Shown here piece after piece: positions 1 to 5,030 of a stretch of 5,030 bases of DNA. The stretch is from an uncultured bacterium (lineage in GTDB: Bacteria > Actinomycetota > Actinomycetes > S36-B12): the NCBI GenBank assembly GCA_903896585.1, contig CAITYI010000004.1, positions 1 to 5,030 of the forward strand, read 5' to 3'. A program made the position numbers and the translations under genes. Numbering within the stretch: position 1 is the first letter of the stretch; every line of letters begins with the position of its first letter. The notes below the pieces were generated by a model. That model saw only the letters and a list, made by a program, of their open reading frames with translations. It did not search any database and was not told the origin of the DNA.

Positions 1-486
1 CAACTTTCGAGCCTGAGCAATTCTCTCCGCCGTGTAGGCCGCCGTTCCAGAGGGTGCGTCTAGCTTCTGCGGATGATGCATCTCAATGACTTCCACAGAC
101 TCGAAATAGCGAGCCGCTTGCTCGGCAAAATGGATCATGAGTACGGCTCCTATGCTGAAGTTCGGGACGATTAGCACTTGGGACTGGGGCCGTTGAGCTA
201 CCCATAACTCAATATTTGCAATTCGCTCCAATGTAATTCCTGATGTACCAACAACAACTGCAATTCCACTTTTGACGCAAAATGCGATATTTTCCATGAC
301 GACATCGGGGGTTGTGAAATCGATAACAACCTGACAACGCTGCTGAACGAGTACTTCGAGTGAGTCACCTTCGTCGACTTGAGCCACAAGTTCGGTATCT
401 GGATCAAGGCGGACTGCTTCACAGGCTGCAGTCCCCATTCGCCCACGGGCTCCAACAACGCCTACTCGAATTTGCTGCGACACCAC
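1..486 (-). CDS. dapB: 4-hydroxy-tetrahydrodipicolinate reductase, N-terminal 162 residues (3' end outside window)
   Basis: DapB is the cytoplasmic enzyme that reduces hydroxy-tetrahydrodipicolinate with NAD(P)H to tetrahydrodipicolinate, in the diaminopimelate/lysine pathway that feeds peptidoglycan. My translation shows the Rossmann loop GARGRMG (residues 12-18), DFTTPD (56-61), VVGTSG (78-83), VPNFSIGA (107-114) and the catalytic segment EMHHPQKLDAPSGTA (135-149), with the histidine pair H137/H138 and K141. All are hallmarks of the family, and the order matches mycobacterial DapB. The family is about 245-270 residues long, so roughly 85-110 C-terminal residues, including the end of the dimerisation domain, lie beyond position 1. 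The start is one of two adjacent GTG codons (484-486 or 481-483), placed 6 or 9 bases after GAAAGG. I chose the first, and the difference is one residue. The frame is open upstream to a TGA inside the M16 gene, but homology begins at these GTGs. The gene is the last in the window's minus-strand series, 62 bases after the peptidase gene. The substrate loop reads GTSG where GTTG is usual, a conservative change. Confidence 0.96.
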   Translation of the reverse strand, partial: MVSQQIRVGVVGARGRMGTAACEAVRLDPDTELVAQVDEGDSLEVLVQQRCQVVIDFTTPDVVMENIAFCVKSGIAVVVGTSGITLERIANIELWVAQRPQSQVLIVPNFSIGAVLMIHFAEQAARYFESVEVIEMHHPQKLDAPSGTAAYTAERIAQARKL

Positions 487-492
487 AACACG

Positions 493-498
493 CCTTTC
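493..498 (-). promoter_or_regulatory. Ribosome binding site of dapB
   Basis: GAAAGG lies 6 bases before the first GTG and 9 before the second, so it supports a GTG start and does not decide between them. No in-frame ATG or better-spaced start exists between here and the preceding gene. The 62-base gap (487-548) shows no convincing promoter or terminator. Its only structure is a weak pair of 5-base arms, AGCAT and ATGCT, which I do not call. Confidence 0.6.
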
Positions 499-548
499 GT
501 CGGTCCTCAACTGTTCAGCATGACCTGCCAGCTTATGCTTTGCTGAGC

Positions 549-1853
549 CTATCGAGGGCGCGGTAAGGATTCATACGGACCGATAACTGACATCGCCAGG
601 GGTCCGCCCAATAACTGTTGCGCAAGATCGTTAACTCCTGCGGCAGTGACCGCAGTCACTTGATCGAGAATCTCAGGTATGGACAACAAGGGCTCTCCAT
701 GAATCTCACACTTACCTAGCCGAGTCATGCGTGCCCCGGTGTCTTCTTGTCCGAGAACAGTTCCGCCTTTTACCTGACCCTTTGCCCGCACTAATTCATC
801 TGGGGTGATGCCTGTTGTCACAAAGTCAGATAACTCCTCGTGACACACATCTAAAACCGTTTCCAACTTTGAAGGCAAGCATCCGGCATAGATACCAAAT
901 ATTCCAGTGTCACGGAAACTCTGGCCATAGCTATAGACCGAATAGGCTAGGCCGCGCTGCTCGCGAATAGATTGAAATAGTCGACTGCTCATGCCACCAC
1001 CTAACACAGTGCTCAAGACAGCAGCTGTAAAGCGCCTCGGGTCGCCGCGCACAAGTCCACGCGTTCCAAGAACCACATGAGCCTGCTCCGTTGGCCGTGA
1101 ATCCAAGTGCGATACATGTGCGTTTGATACGGACGACAAAGTCTGCTCTGAGTATCGGTCTACCCGCGAGGCAAAGTTCCCATTTTCGGCACGCTGCAAA
1201 GACGCCTCGGTTAACTTGACCGCTTGATCGTGGTCAACGTTCCCTGCGATCGCAACCACTAAGGATTCCGGTTGATAATGGCTCCGATAGAAATCCACAA
1301 TTGATTCACGCGAAATTCCAAGGATTGTTTCCTCTGTTCCGAGGATTGGTCGACCCAAAGGCGAATCTCCAAACAAAACGCCGGCAAATTGATCATGCAC
1401 CAGGTCAGAGGGGTCATCGTCAACCATGGCGATTTCCTCAAGGATCACGCCACGCTCCGCTTCAATATCCTCAGCTCGCAGCAGCGCGTCTGTCACAACA
1501 TCACACAAAACATCGATGGCAAGGGGAAGATCCTGTGATAGGACCCTGGCGTAATAGCAAGTGTGTTCTTTGCTTGTAAACGCATTTATGTCTCCGCCGA
1601 CCGCTTCAATCGAAGAAGAAATGTCTAATGCACTACGTTGCGAGGTTCCCTTGAACAGCAAGTGCTCGAGATAGTGCGCCGCACCCATGTGCGAACCTTG
1701 TTCATTCCGCGAGCCAGCATCCACCCAAATTCCGATACTGGCGGAAAGGACCCCCGGCACAAACTCAGTGATGAGTCGAACCCCGCTGGACAGGACCGAA
1801 CGGCGCACAATTGAACCGTCCGCTCCTTCCAGCAGGATTGAATCTGAAGCCAT
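549..1853 (-). CDS. pepR: M16 family zinc metallopeptidase (PepR / processing-peptidase type)
   Basis: This is a complete 434-residue protein of peptidase family M16, the family of mitochondrial processing peptidase beta, pitrilysin and mycobacterial PepR. The inverted zinc motif HxxEH is present as HYLEH (60-64; H60 and H64 bind zinc, E63 is the catalytic base). The third ligand is probably E140 in the ERGVILEE segment, 76 residues after H64, the spacing known for processing peptidases, so the enzyme should be active. The second M16 domain carries the glycine-rich LGGGMSSRLF (284-293) and the conserved REQRGLAYSVYS stretch (298-309). I see no signal peptide or membrane segment, so it is probably cytosolic. 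The ATG start is supported by homology reaching almost to the N-terminus. It has no clear Shine-Dalgarno sequence and lies 5 bases after the pnp stop, suggesting translational coupling. Its substrate is unknown. The symbol follows the mycobacterial homologue at the same position beside gpsI. Confidence 0.93.
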   Translation of the reverse strand: MASDSILLEGADGSIVRRSVLSSGVRLITEFVPGVLSASIGIWVDAGSRNEQGSHMGAAHYLEHLLFKGTSQRSALDISSSIEAVGGDINAFTSKEHTCYYARVLSQDLPLAIDVLCDVVTDALLRAEDIEAERGVILEEIAMVDDDPSDLVHDQFAGVLFGDSPLGRPILGTEETILGISRESIVDFYRSHYQPESLVVAIAGNVDHDQAVKLTEASLQRAENGNFASRVDRYSEQTLSSVSNAHVSHLDSRPTEQAHVVLGTRGLVRGDPRRFTAAVLSTVLGGGMSSRLFQSIREQRGLAYSVYSYGQSFRDTGIFGIYAGCLPSKLETVLDVCHEELSDFVTTGITPDELVRAKGQVKGGTVLGQEDTGARMTRLGKCEIHGEPLLSIPEILDQVTAVTAAGVNDLAQQLLGGPLAMSVIGPYESLPRPR

Positions 1854-1858
1854 CTTGG

Positions 1859-4048
1859 CTATTGGACCGATTCTTCAGTTGGCACTGTGATGAGAGACAA
1901 CTTCCCGCGCTGATCGATTTCCTTAATCTCAACCTGAAGCTTGTCACCCACTTTGAGAACTTCTTCGACATTTTCGATTCGGCCCTTGCCAGACAACTTC
2001 TTGACTTCGGAAATATGCAATAAGCCATCGCGGCCAGGAACCAACGAGATAAAAGCACCGAATGTCGTGGTCTTGACCACGGTACCCAAATAGCGCTCTC
2101 CGACTTCAGGCATGGTCGGGTTAGCGATCTGATTGATGGCATTTCGAGCAGCCTCAGCGGAAGGACCATCGGTTGCGCCGATGTAGATCGTGCCATCGTC
2201 TTCGATGGTGATATCGGCTCCAGTTTCTTCCTGAATCTGATTAATGATCTTGCCTTTGGGTCCAATAACTTCGCCGATTTTGTCAACGGGTACCTTGACT
2301 GAAATCACTCGTGGAGCCGTTGTCGCCATTTCATCGGGTGCATCGATCGCCTCGGTCATGACATCGAGAATTGTCAATCTCGCATCACGCGCCTGGGTCA
2401 GAGCTCCGGCCAGAACAGCCGCAGGAATACCGTCTAATTTGGTATCCAGCTGTAGCGCCGTGACGAAATCACGCGTTCCAGCAACTTTGAAATCCATATC
2501 GCCGAATGCATCTTCTGCGCCGAGAATGTCGGTCAAAGCGACAAACTTCTCTTTGCCATCGACAACACCCGAGATCAGTCCCATAGCGATACCCGCTACC
2601 GGTGCCTTTAATGGCACACCCGCATTGAGCAGTGACATGGTGGACGCACACACCGATCCCATGGAGGTGGATCCATTTGAACCCAGTGCTTCAGATACCT
2701 GCCGGATCGCATAGGGGAATTCTTCACGTGTGGGAAGAACGGGAACCAATGCCCGCTCCGCCAGAGCACCGTGGCCAATTTCCCGACGCTTCGGTGAGCC
2801 CACCCGCCCGGTCTCACCCGTGCTGTACGGCGGGAAGTTGTAATTGTGCATGTATCGCTTGCGGTTATCTGGATTGAGAGTGTCAAGTTGCTGCTCCATG
2901 CGAAGCATATTGAGGGTTGTGACTCCGAGAATTTGAGTTTCACCACGCTCAAAAAGGGCCGAGCCGTGGACTCGAGGAATTACTTCCACTTCAGCGGACA
3001 GCGTGCGAATATCCGCTAATCCACGCCCATCGATCCGGACACCGTCGGTCAAGACTCGCTGGCGAACGGCATTCTTGGTCACCGATCGAAGGGCAGCGCT
3101 AAGTTCTTTCTCTCGGCCTTCGAACTCCGATCCGATCGAAGCCAAGACATCCGCCTTTATCTGATCCAGACGATCTTCACGCTCCGCCTTTGAGAGAATT
3201 GTTAAAGCTTGAGCCACCGCGCTGCCCGCTGCCTTGTTCACGGCCTCATAAGCGTCATCTTGGTAATCAAGAAACACAGGGAAATCCGCAACCGGCTTTG
3301 CGGCTACTGCTGCAAGTTCGGACTGGGCTTCACACAATGCCTTGATGTACTTCTTAGAAGCCTCAAGGCCTTCAGAGACGACCTCTTCGGTCGGTGCCGT
3401 CGCTCCACCGGCGATCAATTCAATTGTTCGAGTGGTTGCCTCCGCCTCCACCATCATGATCGCGACATCGTCGCCGGCAATTCGACCAGCAACCACCATG
3501 TCAAACACAGCTTCTTCTAGTTGGTCATGTGTGGGAAATGCCACCCACTGCCCGCGAATTAGCGCCACGCGAACCCCGCCAACCGGTCCGCTAAATGGCA
3601 ATCCACTGAGCTGGGTCGAGGCGGATGCGGCATTGATTGCCAATACGTCGTAAAGATCTTTGGGGTTGAGGGACATTACTGTCACCACTACCTGAACTTC
3701 ATTGCGCAACCCCTTTTTGAATGTGGGTCGCAATGGACGGTCAATGAGACGACAGGTCAAGATGGCATCTTCAGTGGGGCGACCTTCGCGACGGAAAAAT
3801 GACCCTGGAATTCGACCAACCGAGTACATGCGTTCTTCGACATCAACGGTGAGGGGGAAGAAATCAAATTGATCCTTCGGCTGCCTCCCCGCAGTGGTGG
3901 CGCTCAGCAACATGGTTTCATCGTCGAGATAGGCGCACACTGAACCTGCTGCCTGTCGCGCGAAGCGCCCTGTTTCAAATCTTACGGTGCGTGAACCGAA
4001 TGATCCGTTATCAATTACGGCCGTTGCCGTGTGTATGGAACCCTCCAT
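1859..4048 (-). CDS. pnp: Polyribonucleotide nucleotidyltransferase (PNPase, actinobacterial GpsI type)
   Basis: PNPase is a trimeric 3'-to-5' phosphorolytic exoribonuclease that can also add 3' tails; in Streptomyces the orthologue was described as guanosine pentaphosphate synthetase I. The 729-residue protein has the full layout. The first RNase PH domain (about 10-150) contains FFRREGRP (84-91). A helical linker (about 250-330) follows. The second RNase PH domain (about 340-555) has NYNFPPYSTGE (402-412), the phosphate-binding GSNGSTSMGS (457-466) and DILGAEDAFGDMDF (507-520). By alignment with E. coli D486, D492 and K494, the metal and catalytic residues are D513, D519 and K521. A KH domain has the GPKG loop (596-599), and an S1 domain spans about 650-720. 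The start is ATG 4046-4048, behind an exact AAGGAGGT; an in-frame ATG 14 codons upstream has no such site and adds residues unlike the family. The C-terminal tail after S1 is short, lacking the acidic extension I recall from Streptomyces. The gene is followed closely by the M16 peptidase. Confidence 0.98.
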   Translation of the reverse strand: MEGSIHTATAVIDNGSFGSRTVRFETGRFARQAAGSVCAYLDDETMLLSATTAGRQPKDQFDFFPLTVDVEERMYSVGRIPGSFFRREGRPTEDAILTCRLIDRPLRPTFKKGLRNEVQVVVTVMSLNPKDLYDVLAINAASASTQLSGLPFSGPVGGVRVALIRGQWVAFPTHDQLEEAVFDMVVAGRIAGDDVAIMMVEAEATTRTIELIAGGATAPTEEVVSEGLEASKKYIKALCEAQSELAAVAAKPVADFPVFLDYQDDAYEAVNKAAGSAVAQALTILSKAEREDRLDQIKADVLASIGSEFEGREKELSAALRSVTKNAVRQRVLTDGVRIDGRGLADIRTLSAEVEVIPRVHGSALFERGETQILGVTTLNMLRMEQQLDTLNPDNRKRYMHNYNFPPYSTGETGRVGSPKRREIGHGALAERALVPVLPTREEFPYAIRQVSEALGSNGSTSMGSVCASTMSLLNAGVPLKAPVAGIAMGLISGVVDGKEKFVALTDILGAEDAFGDMDFKVAGTRDFVTALQLDTKLDGIPAAVLAGALTQARDARLTILDVMTEAIDAPDEMATTAPRVISVKVPVDKIGEVIGPKGKIINQIQEETGADITIEDDGTIYIGATDGPSAEAARNAINQIANPTMPEVGERYLGTVVKTTTFGAFISLVPGRDGLLHISEVKKLSGKGRIENVEEVLKVGDKLQVEIKEIDQRGKLSLITVPTEESVQ

Positions 4049-4052
4049 GGGT

Positions 4053-4060
4053 ACCTCCTT
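4053..4060 (-). promoter_or_regulatory. Strong Shine-Dalgarno site that fixes the pnp start
   Basis: AAGGAGGT is an 8-base exact match to the complement of the 16S rRNA 3' end. It lies 4 bases before the ATG at 4046-4048. It is much stronger than the other sites in the window and shows that the ATG at 4088-4090, which opens a longer frame, is not the start. Confidence 0.92.
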
Positions 4061-4107
4061 CAGTAAGGATGCCCTCGTGGTCCACGTCATCGGCGGTCTT
4101 CGATCGA

Positions 4108-4133
4108 GATTCGCGGGTCATGTCCCGAGAATC
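4108..4133 (-). repeat. Hairpin in the pnp leader
   Basis: On the minus strand, GATTCTCGGG and CCCGCGAATC can pair with a single T/C mismatch, giving a 10-position stem around a 6-base loop (ACATGA). It sits 59 bases upstream of the pnp ATG in the untranslated leader and has no T-run after it, so it is not an intrinsic terminator. Leader stems before pnp are cut by RNase III and mediate PNPase autocontrol in E. coli, and an RNase III-sensitive rpsO-pnp intergenic stem is known in Streptomyces. The same role here is inference. Confidence 0.6.
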
Positions 4134-4165
4134 ACTACCGAGGACCGACTTCCGTGGCCTTCCAC

Positions 4166-4195
4166 TTTATGCATCAGTATTTTTCTCTATTTCAA
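4166..4195 (-). promoter_or_regulatory. Possible pnp promoter downstream of rpsO
   Basis: TTGAAA (4190-4195) could be a -35 box (5 of 6 to TTGACA), with CATAAA (4166-4171; 4 of 6 to TATAAT) as the -10, separated by 18 bases. The stretch is distinctly A+T-rich compared with its surroundings and lies just downstream of the terminator-like hairpin, where a second pnp promoter would be expected. The -10 match is only moderate. Confidence 0.35.
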
Positions 4196-4225
4196 TGCGG
4201 ATGTCTTGGCTCAGGGATGTTGAGC

Positions 4226-4273
4226 AAAAACAGATGTGAGTGAGCTGCCCGTTTGCAGCGAAGCAGCCCACTC
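4226..4273 (-). terminator. Terminator-like hairpin after rpsO
   Basis: Starting 6 bases after the rpsO stop, the minus strand reads GAGTGGGCTGC, a 14-base loop, then GCAGCTCACTC. The arms form 11 pairs, one of them G-U. Seven bases after the stem comes TTTTT (4226-4230). The gap before the T-run is longer than ideal, so this may be a leaky terminator or attenuator that reduces read-through into pnp, or an mRNA-stabilising or processing stem. A terminator at the same place is established in the E. coli rpsO-pnp operon. Confidence 0.6.
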
Positions 4274-4279
4274 GACGAA

Positions 4280-4549
4280 TTATCGGCGCAACCCGAGTCG
4301 CTCAATAATTGAGCGGTATCGATTGATATCGGTCTTAGTTAAATAATTCAAGAGGCGACGACGCTGACCGACCATAATGAGAAGACCCCGACGACTGTGA
4401 TGATCGTGCTTGTGCATCTTCAAATGCCCGGTGAGATCGTCAATCCGACGACTCAGCATGGCGATTTGAACCTCGGGAGAGCCCGTGTCCCCCGGTTTTG
4501 TTCCGTATTCATCGATAATCGATTGCTTTGTTGCAGTGTCCAGCGACAT
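4280..4549 (-). CDS. rpsO: 30S ribosomal protein S15
   Basis: S15 is a primary binder of the central domain of 16S rRNA and an early step of small-subunit assembly. The complete 89-residue protein has the usual family length and is nearly all helical. DTGSPEVQ (21-28) and GHLKMHKHDHHSRRGL (41-56) are signature segments. H42, D49 and S52 correspond to the E. coli residues H41, D48 and S51 that contact rRNA. The C-terminal RRRLLNYL stretch is also typical. The ATG at 4547-4549 follows GAAAGGA with 4 bases between, and gives the expected MSLDTATKQ start. The gene stands 115 bases after ribF and 231 bases before pnp, the order typical of actinobacteria. S15 represses its own mRNA in several phyla through leader structures, and inverted repeats lie directly upstream here. 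Confidence 0.98.
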   Translation of the reverse strand: MSLDTATKQSIIDEYGTKPGDTGSPEVQIAMLSRRIDDLTGHLKMHKHDHHSRRGLLIMVGQRRRLLNYLTKTDINRYRSIIERLGLRR

Positions 4550-4553
4550 GTAA

Positions 4554-4560
4554 TCCTTTC
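4554..4560 (-). promoter_or_regulatory. Ribosome binding site of rpsO
   Basis: GAAAGGA ends 4 bases before the ATG of rpsO. A 14-base inverted repeat ends 2 bases upstream of it, so ribosome access could depend on that structure. Confidence 0.75.
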
Positions 4561-4562
4561 GG

Positions 4563-4576
4563 GCGTGAAGTCACGC
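4563..4576 (-). repeat. Inverted repeat next to the rpsO ribosome binding site
   Basis: The minus strand reads GCGTGACTTCACGC: perfect 6-base arms around a 2-base centre. As RNA it would fold as a 5-pair stem (GCGTG/CACGC) with an ACTT loop, ending 2 bases before the GAAAGGA site. It could be part of an S15-responsive leader or a protein-binding DNA operator. The sequence alone cannot separate these. Confidence 0.55.
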
Positions 4577-4613
4577 AATGTGTTTGTCACGAATTCAGCA
4601 GCAGTATTCCTAC

Positions 4614-4637
4614 GCCACCAAACCGTCGAGCCACCAA
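4614..4637 (-). repeat. Short direct repeat in the ribF-rpsO gap
   Basis: TTGGTGGC occurs twice on the minus strand (4630-4637 and 4614-4621), separated by 8 bases, so with a 16-base period. The copies are exact but short. No function can be assigned, and chance is possible. Confidence 0.4.
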
Positions 4638-4665
4638 GACTACCAGTCAGCCTGAAGCCGGGCTC
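4628..4665 (-). other. Possible nested stem at the start of the rpsO leader
   Basis: GAGCC (4661-4665, overlapping the last base of the ribF stop) can pair with GGCTC (4628-4632). The stretch between contains GACT and AGTC arms around a GGT triloop (4638-4648). No T-run follows, so it is not an intrinsic terminator. It may be the 5' part of a structured rpsO leader or an end-of-ribF stem. The arms are short, so confidence is modest. Confidence 0.35.
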
Positions 4666-5030
4666 TAGCAGACCAATTCACGGGTATTCTTCACGTCGAT
4701 AACCATCTGCGCCAGGTAGTCATCGAGGTCACCAAAAACCTGCTGATCCCTCAGGAACTCCGTGAACTCAAATTCAACCTCCTGTCCGTAGAGGTCACAA
4801 TCCGTTCGATCAAGAATATAGGCCTCAATTCGCTGCTCGAGCCCTTCAAAATGGGGATTGGTCCCCACCGAGATAGCCGCCGGGTCCTTGGCTCCCCCGT
4901 GGTGGACATAGCCGGCATAGACCCCTTCGGCAGGGATGACAAGGTGCTGGCTGCTATCCCACTTGAGGTTTGCCGTGGGATAGCCGAGTTGCCGACCACG
5001 CTGGTCTCCGTAGACAACTTCCCCTGCCAA
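4665..5030 (-). CDS. ribF: Bifunctional riboflavin kinase/FAD synthetase, C-terminal kinase domain only (5' end outside window)
   Basis: RibF phosphorylates riboflavin to FMN and then adenylates FMN to FAD. The 121 residues visible are essentially the riboflavin kinase domain. They include GDQRGRQLGYPTANL (8-22 of the fragment) with the PTAN motif, whose T19 and N21 bind nucleotide and metal. They also include GVYAGYV (36-42), SVGTNPHF (54-61), and RIEAYILD (67-74) with E69 as the likely catalytic base. DLYGQEVEFEF (79-89) and the helical end VFGDLDDYLAQMVIDV are typical of the family. The family is about 310-340 residues long, so some 190-210 residues, the FAD-synthetase domain, lie beyond the window. 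The TTG at the window edge is an internal codon rather than a start, because the frame is open and homologues continue upstream. The gene ends in TAG and is followed by rpsO after 115 bases. Confidence 0.95.
   Translation of the reverse strand: MAGEVVYGDQRGRQLGYPTANLKWDSSQHLVIPAEGVYAGYVHHGGAKDPAAISVGTNPHFEGLEQRIEAYILDRTDCDLYGQEVEFEFTEFLRDQQVFGDLDDYLAQMVIDVKNTRELVC

Noticed and set aside
198..458. 86-codon minus-strand frame inside dapB
   Set aside because: It overlaps the true DapB frame, which contains every expected motif from position 486 down to 1.
503..540. AGCAT/ATGCT arms between the M16 gene and dapB
   Set aside because: Only five pairs with a 13-base loop and no T-run, too weak to call a terminator or regulatory stem.
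2066..2081. Perfect inverted repeat CGTGGTC-TT-GACCACG
   Set aside because: It falls in the S1 domain of pnp, encoding the conserved VVKTT stretch; the codons for this motif explain the symmetry.
1765..2286. 173-codon minus-strand frame spanning the end of pnp and the start of the M16 gene
   Set aside because: It is out of frame with two well-recognised proteins over its full length and has a Ser/Arg/Lys-rich, motif-free sequence; it is a shadow frame.
2244..2714. 156-codon open frame on the plus strand
   Set aside because: It lies entirely opposite the second RNase PH domain and KH region of pnp, has low-complexity Ser/Ala/Pro-rich composition typical of antisense frames, and shows no family motif.
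4076..4086. CGTGG-T-CCACG palindrome and the nearby TCGATCGA (4100-4107)
   Set aside because: The first has a one-base centre and cannot form an RNA hairpin with all its pairs; the second is an 8-base palindrome expected by chance. Neither aligns with a promoter or known operator.
4049..4090. Upstream ATG extending pnp by 14 codons
   Set aside because: It has no ribosome binding site, whereas the ATG at 4046-4048 has an exact AAGGAGGT, and PNPase homologues begin near MEGSIHT.
3987..4239. Two plus-strand frames covering the rpsO-pnp leader (about 80 codons each)
   Set aside because: Both overlap the 5' end of pnp on the opposite strand, have no recognisable ribosome binding site or motif, and cross the hairpin and promoter candidates.

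Overview
The window looks like the conserved translation/RNA-decay neighbourhood of an actinobacterial chromosome. All five genes lie on the minus strand, so transcription runs from high to low coordinates: ribF (5' part missing) - rpsO - pnp - M16 zinc peptidase - dapB (3' part missing). From memory, this order and the protein sequences closely resemble those of Streptomyces and Mycobacterium. The PNPase has the actinobacterial 'GpsI' type of sequence, and the M16 peptidase next to it resembles mycobacterial PepR. Base composition is near half G+C by eye, well below that of typical soil actinomycetes. That would suit an aquatic or otherwise uncultured actinobacterium, but this is inference.

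Layout, in transcription order. 5030-4665: C-terminal riboflavin kinase domain of RibF. 4664-4550: a 115-base gap with several small repeats and possible RNA stems, ending in the rpsO ribosome binding site. 4549-4280: complete rpsO (ribosomal protein S15). 4279-4049: a 231-base leader holding a terminator-like hairpin, a possible promoter, a second hairpin and a very strong Shine-Dalgarno site. 4048-1859: complete pnp, 729 codons. After only 5 bases, 1853-549: complete M16 metallopeptidase with an intact zinc site. After 62 bases, 486-1: the first 162 codons of dapB, including the NAD(P)H-binding loop and most of the catalytic region.

The genes share an expression neighbourhood rather than one pathway. 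RibF makes FMN/FAD. S15 builds the small ribosomal subunit. PNPase degrades and tails RNA. The M16 peptidase probably processes peptides or proteins. DapB makes a lysine and cell-wall precursor. The rpsO-pnp pair is a classic unit whose expression is commonly controlled after transcription. Here both leaders contain inverted repeats that fit such control, and these are the most interesting non-coding signals. I found no mobile element, CRISPR array, tRNA, rRNA or unknown gene, and no evidence for a novel system. The plus-strand open frames all lie opposite well-recognised genes.
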